64,000 nt of DNA from Prevotellaceae bacterium (lineage in GTDB: Bacteria > Bacteroidota > Bacteroidia > Bacteroidales > Bacteroidaceae). Position numbers and translations under genes: made by a program. This document shows positions 56,040-63,923 of the stretch, piece by piece. The stretch lies in assembly GCA_029219385.1 (NCBI GenBank), contig JAQXTH010000006.1:1-64000 (forward strand), written 5' to 3'. Within the stretch, counting starts at the first letter, position 1; each line of letters begins with the position of its first letter. Under the pieces are notes generated by a model that saw only the letters and a program-made list of their open reading frames with translations, was not told the origin of the DNA and ran no database searches.

Positions 56040-57119
56040 TTACATTATGTCATCGCCAAACTTCAGTTTTGCATCATTCATTATTCGCCTCACGAGGGCA
56101 GGATCGTCTTTTTTGCAAATCATCAGCATTTTGTCGTTTTCTACCACGATATATCCCTCCAGCCCTTGTGCCACGACCACTTTGTCAGACGAAGAATAGA
56201 AGAGGTTCTCCTTGCAGTCGTAGAGCAGGTTGCGCGAACCGAGTGCAACGTTTTTGTGAGCGTCTTTTTGGTGAAGGTCATAATAGTTTTTCCATGTGCC
56301 TACATCTGCCCAACCAAAGTCGCAGGGAGAGATGTAGACATTTTCGGCATGTTCTAAGATTAGCATATCAATAGATTGAAACCTTATGCGCGCATATTGT
56401 TCTTCCATCACGCGACTCGCGTCTTCAACCACAATCGAACCGTTTACGAGAGCTGCCATCTTTTTCACATAGGGATAGTCTTCTTCCATTGCACGGAGCA
56501 TGGTGTTTACTTTCCAGATAAAAATGCCGGTGTTCCAATAAAACTCACCGCTGTCGCAGAATATGCGTGCAAAGTCGATGTTGGGCTTCTCCGTGAAACT
56601 TTTCAGTTTCATAAATCCATCGATATTTTCTTCGCCTATTTGCAGATAGCCATAACTTGTGGCAGGGCGTGTGGGCTTGATGCCAACGGCCACGAAATTG
56701 CCCGTTTCATCGACAAATTTCAGTCCTCGCGCCATTTGGTTTTCAAACGACACAACATCATATATAATCTGGTCGGCAGGTGCGGAAATAACGTTGGCTT
56801 CGGGGTTGCGCCCAACAATGTGCATGAGGGTGAGAGCCGTGGCAGGCACGGTGTTGATTTGCAGAGGCTCGGCAATGATATGCTTGGGGTCAACTTCGGG
56901 CAGTTGTGCGCAGACGAGTTCTGTGTATTCTTTATAAGTGCTGATATATATATTTTCGGGCGGCACAAGTTTTGAATACCTGTCGTAGGTCATTTGAAGC
57001 ATAGTGCGCCCCATGGCAAAAAGGTCGAGGAACTGTTTTGGCTTTTTCGACAGACTGATAGGCCAAAGTTTCGAACCTATACCTCCCGCCAAAATAATGC
57101 AGAAATTGTTTTTGTTCAT
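56040..57119 (-). CDS. manC: mannose-1-phosphate guanylyltransferase
   Basis: The 359-aa enzyme makes GDP-mannose from GTP and mannose-1-phosphate. The signature is IILAGGIGSKLWPISLSK (about 8-25) followed by KPKQFLDL; the usual Arg of GxGxRLWP is Lys here. FVEKP-type sequence FTEKP and a C-terminal half without the fused isomerase domain show the short form, so the isomerase is the separate manA next door. The ATG at 57119 puts the signature at the normal distance; the frame is open another 51 codons upstream without gene-like sequence. Confidence 0.9.
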   Translation of the reverse strand: MNKNNFCIILAGGIGSKLWPISLSKKPKQFLDLFAMGRTMLQMTYDRYSKLVPPENIYISTYKEYTELVCAQLPEVDPKHIIAEPLQINTVPATALTLMHIVGRNPEANVISAPADQIIYDVVSFENQMARGLKFVDETGNFVAVGIKPTRPATSYGYLQIGEENIDGFMKLKSFTEKPNIDFARIFCDSGEFYWNTGIFIWKVNTMLRAMEEDYPYVKKMAALVNGSIVVEDASRVMEEQYARIRFQSIDMLILEHAENVYISPCDFGWADVGTWKNYYDLHQKDAHKNVALGSRNLLYDCKENLFYSSSDKVVVAQGLEGYIVVENDKMLMICKKDDPALVRRIMNDAKLKFGDDIM

Positions 57120-57354
57120 AACCAATGCGTTTAAGGGTTGTTGTTCTGTTTGCGTTGCTAAGTTAGGCATTTTTCCATAACCGCAAAGATTTTTTGTGCT
57201 AAAAAACGTAATGCCAAACAAAATTATGCAAACGTTATTTTCTTGTTTCTTTAAAAGGCAAGGACCTTTCATGCCTGTCTTTTCGAGCAGAGTGAAATAT
57301 AATAAGCGATTTGGGTCAAAACGAGACTATTTTGGCAAAAAAGTCTTCAAAAAA

Positions 57355-57386
57355 TTTGCCATATTAAAAATAAAGCCTTACCTTTG
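57355..57386 (+). promoter_or_regulatory. promoter of tRNA-Leu
   Basis: TTTG (57355-57358) and TACCTTTG (57379-57386) are separated by 20 nt, an ideal match to the Bacteroidota consensus. The -7 box ends 24 nt before the tRNA. The rest of 57120-57354 holds no gene that I can see. Confidence 0.85.
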
Positions 57387-57410
57387 CCGAGCATTTCGCA
57401 CGACTACCAA

Positions 57411-57492
57411 GCCCAGATGGCGGAATTGGTAGACGCGTTGGTCTCAAACACCAATGCCGCAAGGCGTGCCGGTTCGATCCCGGCTCTGGGTA
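57411..57492 (+). tRNA. tRNA-Leu (CAA)
   Basis: The class II tRNA has acceptor stem 57411-57417/57485-57491 (a G-U first pair), anticodon stem TTGGT/ACCAA with loop CTCAAAC (anticodon CAA, reads UUG), a long variable arm TGCCGCAAGGCG and T loop GGTTCGATCC. The CCA end is not encoded. Its 3' end borders the accessory island that begins about 130 bp downstream. Confidence 0.96.
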
Positions 57493-57494
57493 CA

Positions 57495-57528
57495 AAAAAA
57501 GGGAGCGGAGTAATCTGCTCCCTTTTTT
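57495..57528. terminator. bidirectional terminator between tRNA-Leu and the island
   Basis: GGGAGC (57501-57506) pairs with GCTCCC (57517-57522), flanked by seven A and six T, so it functions on both strands for the tRNA and for the convergent island operon. The 96 bases up to 57624 hold only a weak GAGAA/TTCTC hairpin. Confidence 0.85.
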
Positions 57529-57624
57529 GTGTTTATAGATTTCGCAGAGATGTGTGGAGATACATATAATATTAGCGCAGCTGTCTAAGAGAATCAGTTC
57601 GGCTTCTCAATGAATAATATGACT

Positions 57625-58197
57625 TTAAATGAACTTAATCAACTTGTGTATTATTAGCTTAATTGAAGATGTCGTATTGTATAGTGATGTCTCATGACTT
57701 TTTAGAAATTCTGTAGTAACCTGAAATCTCTTCTCGTCGAAAAACTCACCACCAGTAACCCATTTATAATACGTAGTTGTTAATTCCAGCAAATTCGCTC
57801 CCTTTGTTTTCTCTAAAAACTTAGGAAAAGATTCCTTTATTTCCTTATTTATACAGTCAATAATAAGATCTGCTTTGTGAAATATCATTCTAACTTCTTT
57901 CCTTGCCACTTCTAATTGTATTTCTCCTTTTTGGAGCTTTGAGAAAATCTCCGAGTTGTGTTCATACAAAGCTGATAGTTCTTTTAAATCAGTCACGACA
58001 ATATCTCGAACAATATCTTTTTTGTTTAAGGCCTTTGTTAAATAAATTACAGCAATCGAAAGAACTATTGTTGCGACTAGCATTAATAAGTCAACAATAT
58101 TCACTTTGAAATCCCATATTCCTTGTATAAAGAGTATAACCATGGCAGAAACAAAGCAACCAGATAGAAAACCAAATAGGCCTATTAAAAACTTCAT
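57625..58197 (-). CDS. two-TM membrane protein, candidate effector of the STAS/GHKL module
   Basis: The 190-aa product has two hydrophobic segments (about residues 4-27 and 34-56) and a 130-residue cytoplasmic, strongly helical tail with heptad-like leucines and many Lys/Glu, but no motif I recognise. It is the last gene of the island: its ATG begins 1 nt after the TAG of the DUF4325 gene (TAGTATG), which indicates translational coupling. In defence operons short two-TM proteins with a helical sensor tail often act as membrane-damaging effectors; that role is inference. The gene is AT-rich like its two partners. Confidence 0.65.
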   Translation of the reverse strand: MKFLIGLFGFLSGCFVSAMVILFIQGIWDFKVNIVDLLMLVATIVLSIAVIYLTKALNKKDIVRDIVVTDLKELSALYEHNSEIFSKLQKGEIQLEVARKEVRMIFHKADLIIDCINKEIKESFPKFLEKTKGANLLELTTTYYKWVTGGEFFDEKRFQVTTEFLKSHETSLYNTTSSIKLIIHKLIKFI

Positions 58198-58198
58198 A

Positions 58199-58528
58199 CT
58201 ATTTCTTCGTAGGATTCTTAATTTCTTCTATAATTCTTTCCTTTCTAGTCTCGCTTTCTGTTGAAATAAAGACTATCGTATCAAGTACAACATTGGCACT
58301 GTATTCTATTGATAGTTTCCCGAACGAACCAGAAACAAATGAAGAAGGATAACCCCATACCCCATCAAGGTTTATTTCCAACTTCACACCACGTTGCCTT
58401 GCTTCCTCAAATTTGTTTTTGAGGATTTCTTCATAAAACTGTTGACCAGAGTTTGGTCCATCTTTCCGATACCTAGCACCTGGTGAATCGGAAAAGTCAT
58501 TTTTGATGTTAATGCAAATATTATCCAT
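58199..58528 (-). CDS. STAS-like DUF4325 protein
   Basis: The 109-aa protein matches the DUF4325 pattern: DFSDSPGARYRKDGPNSG (about 11-28), then INLDGVWGYPSSFVSGSFGKL, where GYPSSFV stands for the GYxSSFL core of the family. DUF4325 is a STAS-like fold found beside ATP-binding GHKL proteins; STAS proteins are typically binding partners of GHKL kinases in partner switches. It overlaps the ATPase stop by 8 nt and is followed by the membrane protein after 1 nt, so the three make one translationally coupled unit. Confidence 0.85.
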   Translation of the reverse strand: MDNICINIKNDFSDSPGARYRKDGPNSGQQFYEEILKNKFEEARQRGVKLEINLDGVWGYPSSFVSGSFGKLSIEYSANVVLDTIVFISTESETRKERIIEEIKNPTKK

Positions 58529-59564
58529 TTGTTTGATCTTTTATAAGTTCCCAATATAAACACGTTCCTTGAAAATTGCTTTTAAGCTTTTCCGCATCTC
58601 TTGTTTTGAGATTAATTTTAACATCATTACTGATGATATAAGCTCTTCCAAAAACGTGCTGTTGACTATTTCTAGCAATTTGAGGAATTCCTTTTCCTCT
58701 TATATTGTTATCTATAATCTCCCGAGACTTTATTTTCCCATCTAGCAAATCTTGTACCAAATCTACATTATGTGAAATTCCTATCCAATTTGTCAATTTC
58801 TTATATTTACTTACAGGTAAGCTATCAAAAATACCAACCCCAAGGTCTATAAATGAATAGCACGTCTTTCCGTCAGGGTCATTATAGGTGTAAAGCCACC
58901 ACTTAGTGGTACCTGCTTGTTTCTTATTTGCGTGGTTGTTAGTGTTAGACATTGCTTCGACAATCATTTCATATAAATCGGAAAAAGGTTCTGTACTTGA
59001 AAATACATGCTTCGTTCCATAAAGACATGCTTGCTTTGCAATTTCTGGTTGTACTTGAAAATGACTTTCTTTGTGCAGTAAGTTAACGTCCTGCTTTTGT
59101 GCTGACTTCATAAGTTTGCTTGAACTGACAAACTTATAAAACCCTGACTCTGCAAAGAGTTTAAGTAGTTTTGGTTTTTTTGGAGCATTGCCTGACAATT
59201 TACCATATTTCCCATAAAAATGAGCATCATTAGCACAAGCAACTAATAAGGCTATTGCATCTGGAGAAAGGTTCTGGACATTTTCGATATCCATTATTAC
59301 TTTTTCCTTTTTATGCAATAAAGATTTGCAGTCATTAATGTAGCTTACAACCGCATCTGTGTTATCGATAAGAGAAAAATTACTTGGCGAAACCTTTGTA
59401 ATATCTTTCTTCTCATTAACACGTTTTCTCTCTGCAATATCTAGTTTTCGTGACAAAAGTCTTCTACGTCGCCTCCTTATTGCAAGGAGATGGCGTTTCT
59501 TCATTTCAGACCTCTCACGCGAAAGCTGATGCTTATAAGCCTTATATCGTTTACTTTTTCTCAT
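58521..59564 (-). CDS. STAS-GHKL ATPase (histidine-kinase-like) with basic N-terminal arm
   Basis: This 347-aa protein has three parts: a highly basic arm (about 1-50, with RRRRRR at 30-35), a STAS-like domain (about 65-150; VIMDIENVQNLSPDAI), and a GHKL ATPase domain (about 190-345). The ATP-binding boxes are intact: N box with E203, N207 and N210, G1 at 240-245 (DLGVGI), G2 at 289-292 (RGKG) and FQGT at 331-334. There is no phospho-accepting histidine box, so it is not a classical sensor kinase; it looks like an anti-sigma-type or partner-switch kinase. It starts 29 nt after the AlbA_2 gene, whose end has three stops in a row. Confidence 0.85.
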   Translation of the reverse strand: MRKSKRYKAYKHQLSRERSEMKKRHLLAIRRRRRRLLSRKLDIAERKRVNEKKDITKVSPSNFSLIDNTDAVVSYINDCKSLLHKKEKVIMDIENVQNLSPDAIALLVACANDAHFYGKYGKLSGNAPKKPKLLKLFAESGFYKFVSSSKLMKSAQKQDVNLLHKESHFQVQPEIAKQACLYGTKHVFSSTEPFSDLYEMIVEAMSNTNNHANKKQAGTTKWWLYTYNDPDGKTCYSFIDLGVGIFDSLPVSKYKKLTNWIGISHNVDLVQDLLDGKIKSREIIDNNIRGKGIPQIARNSQQHVFGRAYIISNDVKINLKTRDAEKLKSNFQGTCLYWELIKDQTNG

Positions 59565-59593
59565 TCAGACATTATAAGGACTACTATCTACTA

Positions 59594-61192
59594 TTATTCA
59601 AGTATTATTTCCCAGAAACCGCCTTTATCGGGACCTACACGATGGAGAAACTTACCACGCATGGCTTCGATATTGCGATAAATCGAAGTTTCGCTAATTC
59701 CGACGTTATTTGCCAACTCTGCTCTCGAGATATACGGATCTTCTATCATCAGTTCTAATATCTTGATTCTATTAGCTGTTAATGTCTCTCCCAATGCAGC
59801 TGCCTTTTTTCTCAACTTTTCTGTTACTTTGCCATGATTTTCTGCTACCTTTTCTGCTACCTTATTATGGTTTTCTGCTACCTTTCTACCGTTTTCTGTG
59901 ACGTTTACATTCACCCTTTCATCATTTACATTCACCTTTTCACTCACCTTTGGCACTGTAATCTTCAGGATGAACTCGTCAGTCCTAAAAGATGGAATAT
60001 TCGCACCATTAGCCTCTTGCTCACGATAGATACGGTCAAAACCCTCGCCGAATTCCTTCACAAAATGATATGCTTTGAGGAATGCAGCTATTTTGGGATT
60101 ACGAGAGAAGTGGGTATGCCGGATATTGTTAGGTTTTACTTGTCCTGGGAGTTTGCCCGGAGACTCGAACACCAACCGATCATCAAACATTTTGATTTGT
60201 ATCTCCGTGCCCTTAATGTTGTAGGCTCGATGGCAACAAGCGTTGACTGTCATCTCTTGAATGACAAACTCAGGATAGTCACGTTTTGTCACGAACTGGG
60301 CATGTTGTCCTAGAAACGTATGCTCACGAACCTGCGTCTCGATAAACTCAATCGTCTTCTTGACTTGGTTCAAGATGGTTCCCTCAAATGTAACATCCTT
60401 GATGACATTCATCTCAGCACCCACCTTCTCGTCAACACCTTCATATCTGATGAAACGTGTGCGGGCACGAGGGAAGAACTTCTGGGGATACTTGCCAAAG
60501 AGAAGAATGCAAGCGGTGCTCACCTTCTCTTCACCATTGACCTCCGGTCGAGCCTGCTCACGCTCGGCTGAGCTGATGCGAGCATCGCTCTGCTCTCGTT
60601 TAATCGCAGCCTTCTTGTTGGGCTTCACAAAACCATTGTTCTCTCGCAAGTATTGCAGGGGACTTTTCCCATAGCCGACCAATTTGGCATAGTCGGCAAC
60701 GGCATCCATGTCAATGTCATCGATGGTTGCGTCATATACTGCTGTATCTTCGTAGTAGCGTTCCCCTTTGTCGTACATCAGCTGCACTCGCTCGTCAAAC
60801 GTTAGTTTCCGGCTCTTGTCACCTACACGCATAAAGGCTTCATCTGCCTGGTTGGTATGCAGGCTCGAGCTGGCAGGAATCTCCATCAATAGGATACGGT
60901 TCTCGTTCCCATCCTTATCCGTGCAAGGAAGGTATGAGCAAGTCACAGGAACCGATGGATTGCAGAAATCAAACGGCACACGCAGCAGTTCGTTCAACTT
61001 CTCTGTATGCTGGTCAACACCTTCAATCTTCCGAGTCTTATCCGACACGCCTATGGCAATAACACCACCATCAGCATTGGCAAATGCTACAATGGGCACA
61101 GCCAAAGCCTTCGGCTCTATTTGAATGCTCTTGCAATCAAATGTCTGGTCTTCCTTGCGAGTAGTTATTTCTTGTATGGTCATCATAAGCAT
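59594..61192 (-). CDS. AlbA_2 (Schlafen-like) ATP-binding protein with winged-helix C terminus
   Basis: The 532-aa protein belongs to the COG2865 group. It has an AlbA_2 domain (about 10-125; IVAFANADGGVIAIGVSD), an HATPase_c_4-type region (QEMTVNACCHRAYN, FESPGKLPGQV), a repetitive linker (VAENHNKVAEKVAENHGKV) and a C-terminal winged helix (ISRAELANNVGISETSIYRN). Such proteins are probable nucleic-acid-binding regulators or nucleases common in defence regions; the precise role is unknown. The ATG overlaps the DUF5131 stop (TAATG). Codon use is less AT-rich than its neighbours. The frame ends TAA TAG TAG. Confidence 0.85.
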   Translation of the reverse strand: MLMMTIQEITTRKEDQTFDCKSIQIEPKALAVPIVAFANADGGVIAIGVSDKTRKIEGVDQHTEKLNELLRVPFDFCNPSVPVTCSYLPCTDKDGNENRILLMEIPASSSLHTNQADEAFMRVGDKSRKLTFDERVQLMYDKGERYYEDTAVYDATIDDIDMDAVADYAKLVGYGKSPLQYLRENNGFVKPNKKAAIKREQSDARISSAEREQARPEVNGEEKVSTACILLFGKYPQKFFPRARTRFIRYEGVDEKVGAEMNVIKDVTFEGTILNQVKKTIEFIETQVREHTFLGQHAQFVTKRDYPEFVIQEMTVNACCHRAYNIKGTEIQIKMFDDRLVFESPGKLPGQVKPNNIRHTHFSRNPKIAAFLKAYHFVKEFGEGFDRIYREQEANGANIPSFRTDEFILKITVPKVSEKVNVNDERVNVNVTENGRKVAENHNKVAEKVAENHGKVTEKLRKKAAALGETLTANRIKILELMIEDPYISRAELANNVGISETSIYRNIEAMRGKFLHRVGPDKGGFWEIILE

Positions 61193-61923
61193 TAATAAAC
61201 TATTGGGAATTCTTGAACTATTTTTCCATTTATAAGTTTGCCATTTTTCCTTTTATTACGTTTAATTCCATCACATCCCCATGTTCCCCATTGTTTAAAA
61301 AAGAATGGTATGTTTAGTTGATGAGCTTGGTTCATTATGTTTACGACCCATTTTTCATTCATGGGCCTAGCAGAAACACCACTTTCACCACCAACAATAA
61401 TCCAATTTATTCCATCTAGTTCCAATTCTCCTAAATCTTCCAGAAGGGGCTCACATGATAAAAATTTCACTTTCGCATCAAGGTGTCTAATTGAATCAAT
61501 CCGTTCAATAGCATTCCTATTTTCTACAGTAACACCGATCCATGCGTTAGGTGGAATAACTCTGCTTTCAAAATACTCTGCCATCCGCTTCGCTCTTTTC
61601 GTTAGTATTTGATATGTATGTTGAGGAGTATCTTTAATAACGTTAAACACCTTGTCAATGAAATTAAAAGAAATTTTCTCATTGAACAAATCGCTCATAG
61701 AGCAGACAAAAACAGTTGATTGCTTTCTCCAGTTGTATGGTTCCAACAAATCTTCCGGATGTTCTGTGGGTATGAAGTTGTTCGCATACTTTGGATTACC
61801 CATAGCAAACAAACGCCTTGTCATCATCTCTGCATAACAATGACGACATCCTTCAGAAATCTTATTACACCCTGTGACTGGATTCCAGGTTCGTTCTGTC
61901 CATTCTATTTTGGTTGTTCTCAT
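61192..61923 (-). CDS. DUF5131 (phage Gp37/Gp68) three-Cys-motif protein
   Basis: The 243-aa protein carries a cysteine cluster C19-X6-C26-X2-C29 in VTGCNKISEGCRHCYAEMM and further family motifs VCSMSDLFNE, QILTKRAKRM, WIGVTVEN, FLSCEPLLEDLG and GGESGVSARP. DUF5131 proteins resemble radical SAM enzymes, but with a three-Cys spacing different from CX3CX2C, and are a known partner of TcmP. A 4Fe-4S cluster is likely but not proven. Its ATG overlaps the tcmP stop (ATGA), so expression is coupled. Confidence 0.9.
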   Translation of the reverse strand: MRTTKIEWTERTWNPVTGCNKISEGCRHCYAEMMTRRLFAMGNPKYANNFIPTEHPEDLLEPYNWRKQSTVFVCSMSDLFNEKISFNFIDKVFNVIKDTPQHTYQILTKRAKRMAEYFESRVIPPNAWIGVTVENRNAIERIDSIRHLDAKVKFLSCEPLLEDLGELELDGINWIIVGGESGVSARPMNEKWVVNIMNQAHQLNIPFFFKQWGTWGCDGIKRNKRKNGKLINGKIVQEFPIVY

Positions 61924-63056
61924 TTCAGTTCTATTTTATATATATTTGCCTTATGAATATTTGTTGCCTGTTTGTTGTAAGTGCCCAAAATCTTAACTCT
62001 ATTCTCTTTTATCATAGAATCCATTACTTCAACAAACAATTTGGGCTCACAGCCGCATTCTAAGGCATAATCCAATCCTGTAATATTGTCTTTAATGGTA
62101 GAATGAAGTATTTTTTCTTTGATTTCCTTAATTATACGTGTCTTCTTATTTGTATATAGTGGGTCGTAAAACAGTGTACCAGGTTCAAAATCATTATAAA
62201 GATTACAATTTGACTCTCCTGCTTGTCTATCTTCCTTCCAACAAACCTTGACAAACTTTTCCATTCCTAGCGAATGAGCAGAACCAAAAATTAGCCCATA
62301 GTAATTGCTTCCTTTTTGAATTGTAAAAGAATGTAGATAATACTTTTTATCTACAGGAATCAAACTCCTAAAATAATCCGTTATAACCTTATGACATTCC
62401 TTTGGTTGTGTTTCATCAAATGAAATTTTATTTTTTTTGAAATAGGCTGTAACAGCAGGTAAATCCTTAAATCGTTTAATAAAAGAAGATGCTATGAAGA
62501 AGATAAAGTCTGTTGTCGGTGAATTAACCAATTTAAGAAAAACATCATCATTAATTTGCTTAAAACCATATTGATCAAGCAAAATAAATTTTGCATATTT
62601 TGCATTGGACAATATCTGATTTAATCTTCTGTTGTTAATCAATGAGGAGAAATCTTGTGATTCAAAAAAGAATGCATTTTGAAAAGGACATACCTTTTCT
62701 ATACATTGTGATTTGCATAGAGTAAATTCTGCCGACACATTAGATTCTAGTTCTGTCCTCTTAACTTCATCTAATTCATTATAACCAAATGTAATAAATG
62801 GGATTCCTCTCTTCAACAATGATTTGCAATGTTGCCGTTTATCACCTCGCGCTTCTTGGAAAAGTATGATTGGAGATCCTGGGTGTTGGGCGATATCTTT
62901 ACCACTTCCAGCAAACATATCATATACAAATATGTGCGAGATGAATTTGTTGTGAACAAACACAGGGTACCATTCACGGAAACATTGCCGAAATATTTCT
63001 AATTTCAGCATTGTTTCTTCAGTAAATACATCTTTATTTATATCCTTTTTAGCCAT
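61920..63056 (-). CDS. tcmP: TcmP, three-Cys-motif partner protein
   Basis: The 378-aa protein matches the TcmP family, which occurs next to three-Cys-motif (DUF5131-type) genes. It has a Rossmann-methyltransferase-like motif YDMFAGSGKD (about 45-54) followed by PGSPI, and a run of cysteines CKSQCIEKVC in the middle. The DxFAGxG motif suggests SAM binding; enzymatic activity is not demonstrated for the family as far as I know. The ATG at 63056 is preferred to the TTG at 63074. It follows the GIY-YIG gene after 23 nt and overlaps DUF5131 by 4 nt. Confidence 0.88.
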   Translation of the reverse strand: MAKKDINKDVFTEETMLKLEIFRQCFREWYPVFVHNKFISHIFVYDMFAGSGKDIAQHPGSPIILFQEARGDKRQHCKSLLKRGIPFITFGYNELDEVKRTELESNVSAEFTLCKSQCIEKVCPFQNAFFFESQDFSSLINNRRLNQILSNAKYAKFILLDQYGFKQINDDVFLKLVNSPTTDFIFFIASSFIKRFKDLPAVTAYFKKNKISFDETQPKECHKVITDYFRSLIPVDKKYYLHSFTIQKGSNYYGLIFGSAHSLGMEKFVKVCWKEDRQAGESNCNLYNDFEPGTLFYDPLYTNKKTRIIKEIKEKILHSTIKDNITGLDYALECGCEPKLFVEVMDSMIKENRVKILGTYNKQATNIHKANIYKIELK

Positions 63057-63079
63057 ATAGCCTAATCCACTCAATCTAA

Positions 63080-63907
63080 TTATTCCAATTGCTTTCTATA
63101 TACAGCATCTAATGTTTGGCCGTCTTTATCTTTCCAGACGAGCCAACCGTTATTGCTACTACCAATGCAGAAGTCGGCAGCTGTGCTGGGGCTTGGGAAA
63201 GTCTTGTCTGATTCCAATTCCAACTTGTCACCATTGTTGATGGTATAATCCTTGAGAAGATTCTCACGTTTCTCTTTCCATGTAAACGATGGAACAGACG
63301 ACTTTGCAATAATGCTACCCTTTAAAACTGTAAATCCATTAGCATCATAGAAACCTTTGGCGTTACAACCACGCCCCTTAGTATAGAACAGATGCTCTTC
63401 CTTTGGCTTTGCCACATCAAATATATTGCAACCAATAAAAGATGTTAGGAACTTCACATCTTCAAAGAATCCCTCCATATCATCTTTTCTATACTCAGGT
63501 AGATTAGGTGCCTTTGGCGTTTGCTTATTCTCATTTAGCACAAAATTATTGGAAGCCTTTGCCTCTGCGATTGCCCTATGCTCCAAGTATTGCACATCAG
63601 CCTTTGTCATCGCAGCATCTTTCGAGATAAACAGCAATGCCTTTTGCCAAAACACCTTTTTGCTATCGTGGTCTTTAACGCGTTCACGAAAGTTCTCCGT
63701 TTCACCAATGTAAGCCTTTGGCTTGGTTGCCTCATCCTCACCCAATAAGATATAAAATGCAGGTGTCTGCAACTCCTGTCGCTCATTCAGAATAGAAAGA
63801 TTAGAACGAGGAATCACATACATCTGGCAAATCTTATTGCTGATGAACACATACTGAGTCCCCTTCGGATCTCCATCTATCAAATATGTCGTTACTGTTT
63901 TGCCCAT
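63080..63907 (-). CDS. GIY-YIG nuclease domain protein with DUF4357 C terminus
   Basis: The 275-aa protein starts with a short conserved segment (TYLIDGDPKGTQYVFIS), then a GIY-YIG nuclease-like domain (about 48-130: FYILLG...AYIGETENFRERV, and metal-site Glu in YLEHRAIAEA about 109) and ends with DUF4357 (PSPSTAADFCIGSSNNG...W). The first YIG element is FYI here. This architecture is common near restriction-modification and other defence loci. The ATG at 63907 is preferred because family similarity begins there; the TTG at 63937 would overlap the preceding gene. It begins 16 nt after that gene. Confidence 0.88.
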   Translation of the reverse strand: MGKTVTTYLIDGDPKGTQYVFISNKICQMYVIPRSNLSILNERQELQTPAFYILLGEDEATKPKAYIGETENFRERVKDHDSKKVFWQKALLFISKDAAMTKADVQYLEHRAIAEAKASNNFVLNENKQTPKAPNLPEYRKDDMEGFFEDVKFLTSFIGCNIFDVAKPKEEHLFYTKGRGCNAKGFYDANGFTVLKGSIIAKSSVPSFTWKEKRENLLKDYTINNGDKLELESDKTFPSPSTAADFCIGSSNNGWLVWKDKDGQTLDAVYRKQLE

Positions 63908-63923
63908 GAGACTATATTTCAAT

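Noticed and set aside
57411..57492. attachment site at the tRNA-Leu 3' end
   Set aside because: I could not find a second copy of the tRNA end or an integrase in the window, so integration at this tRNA remains only a possibility.
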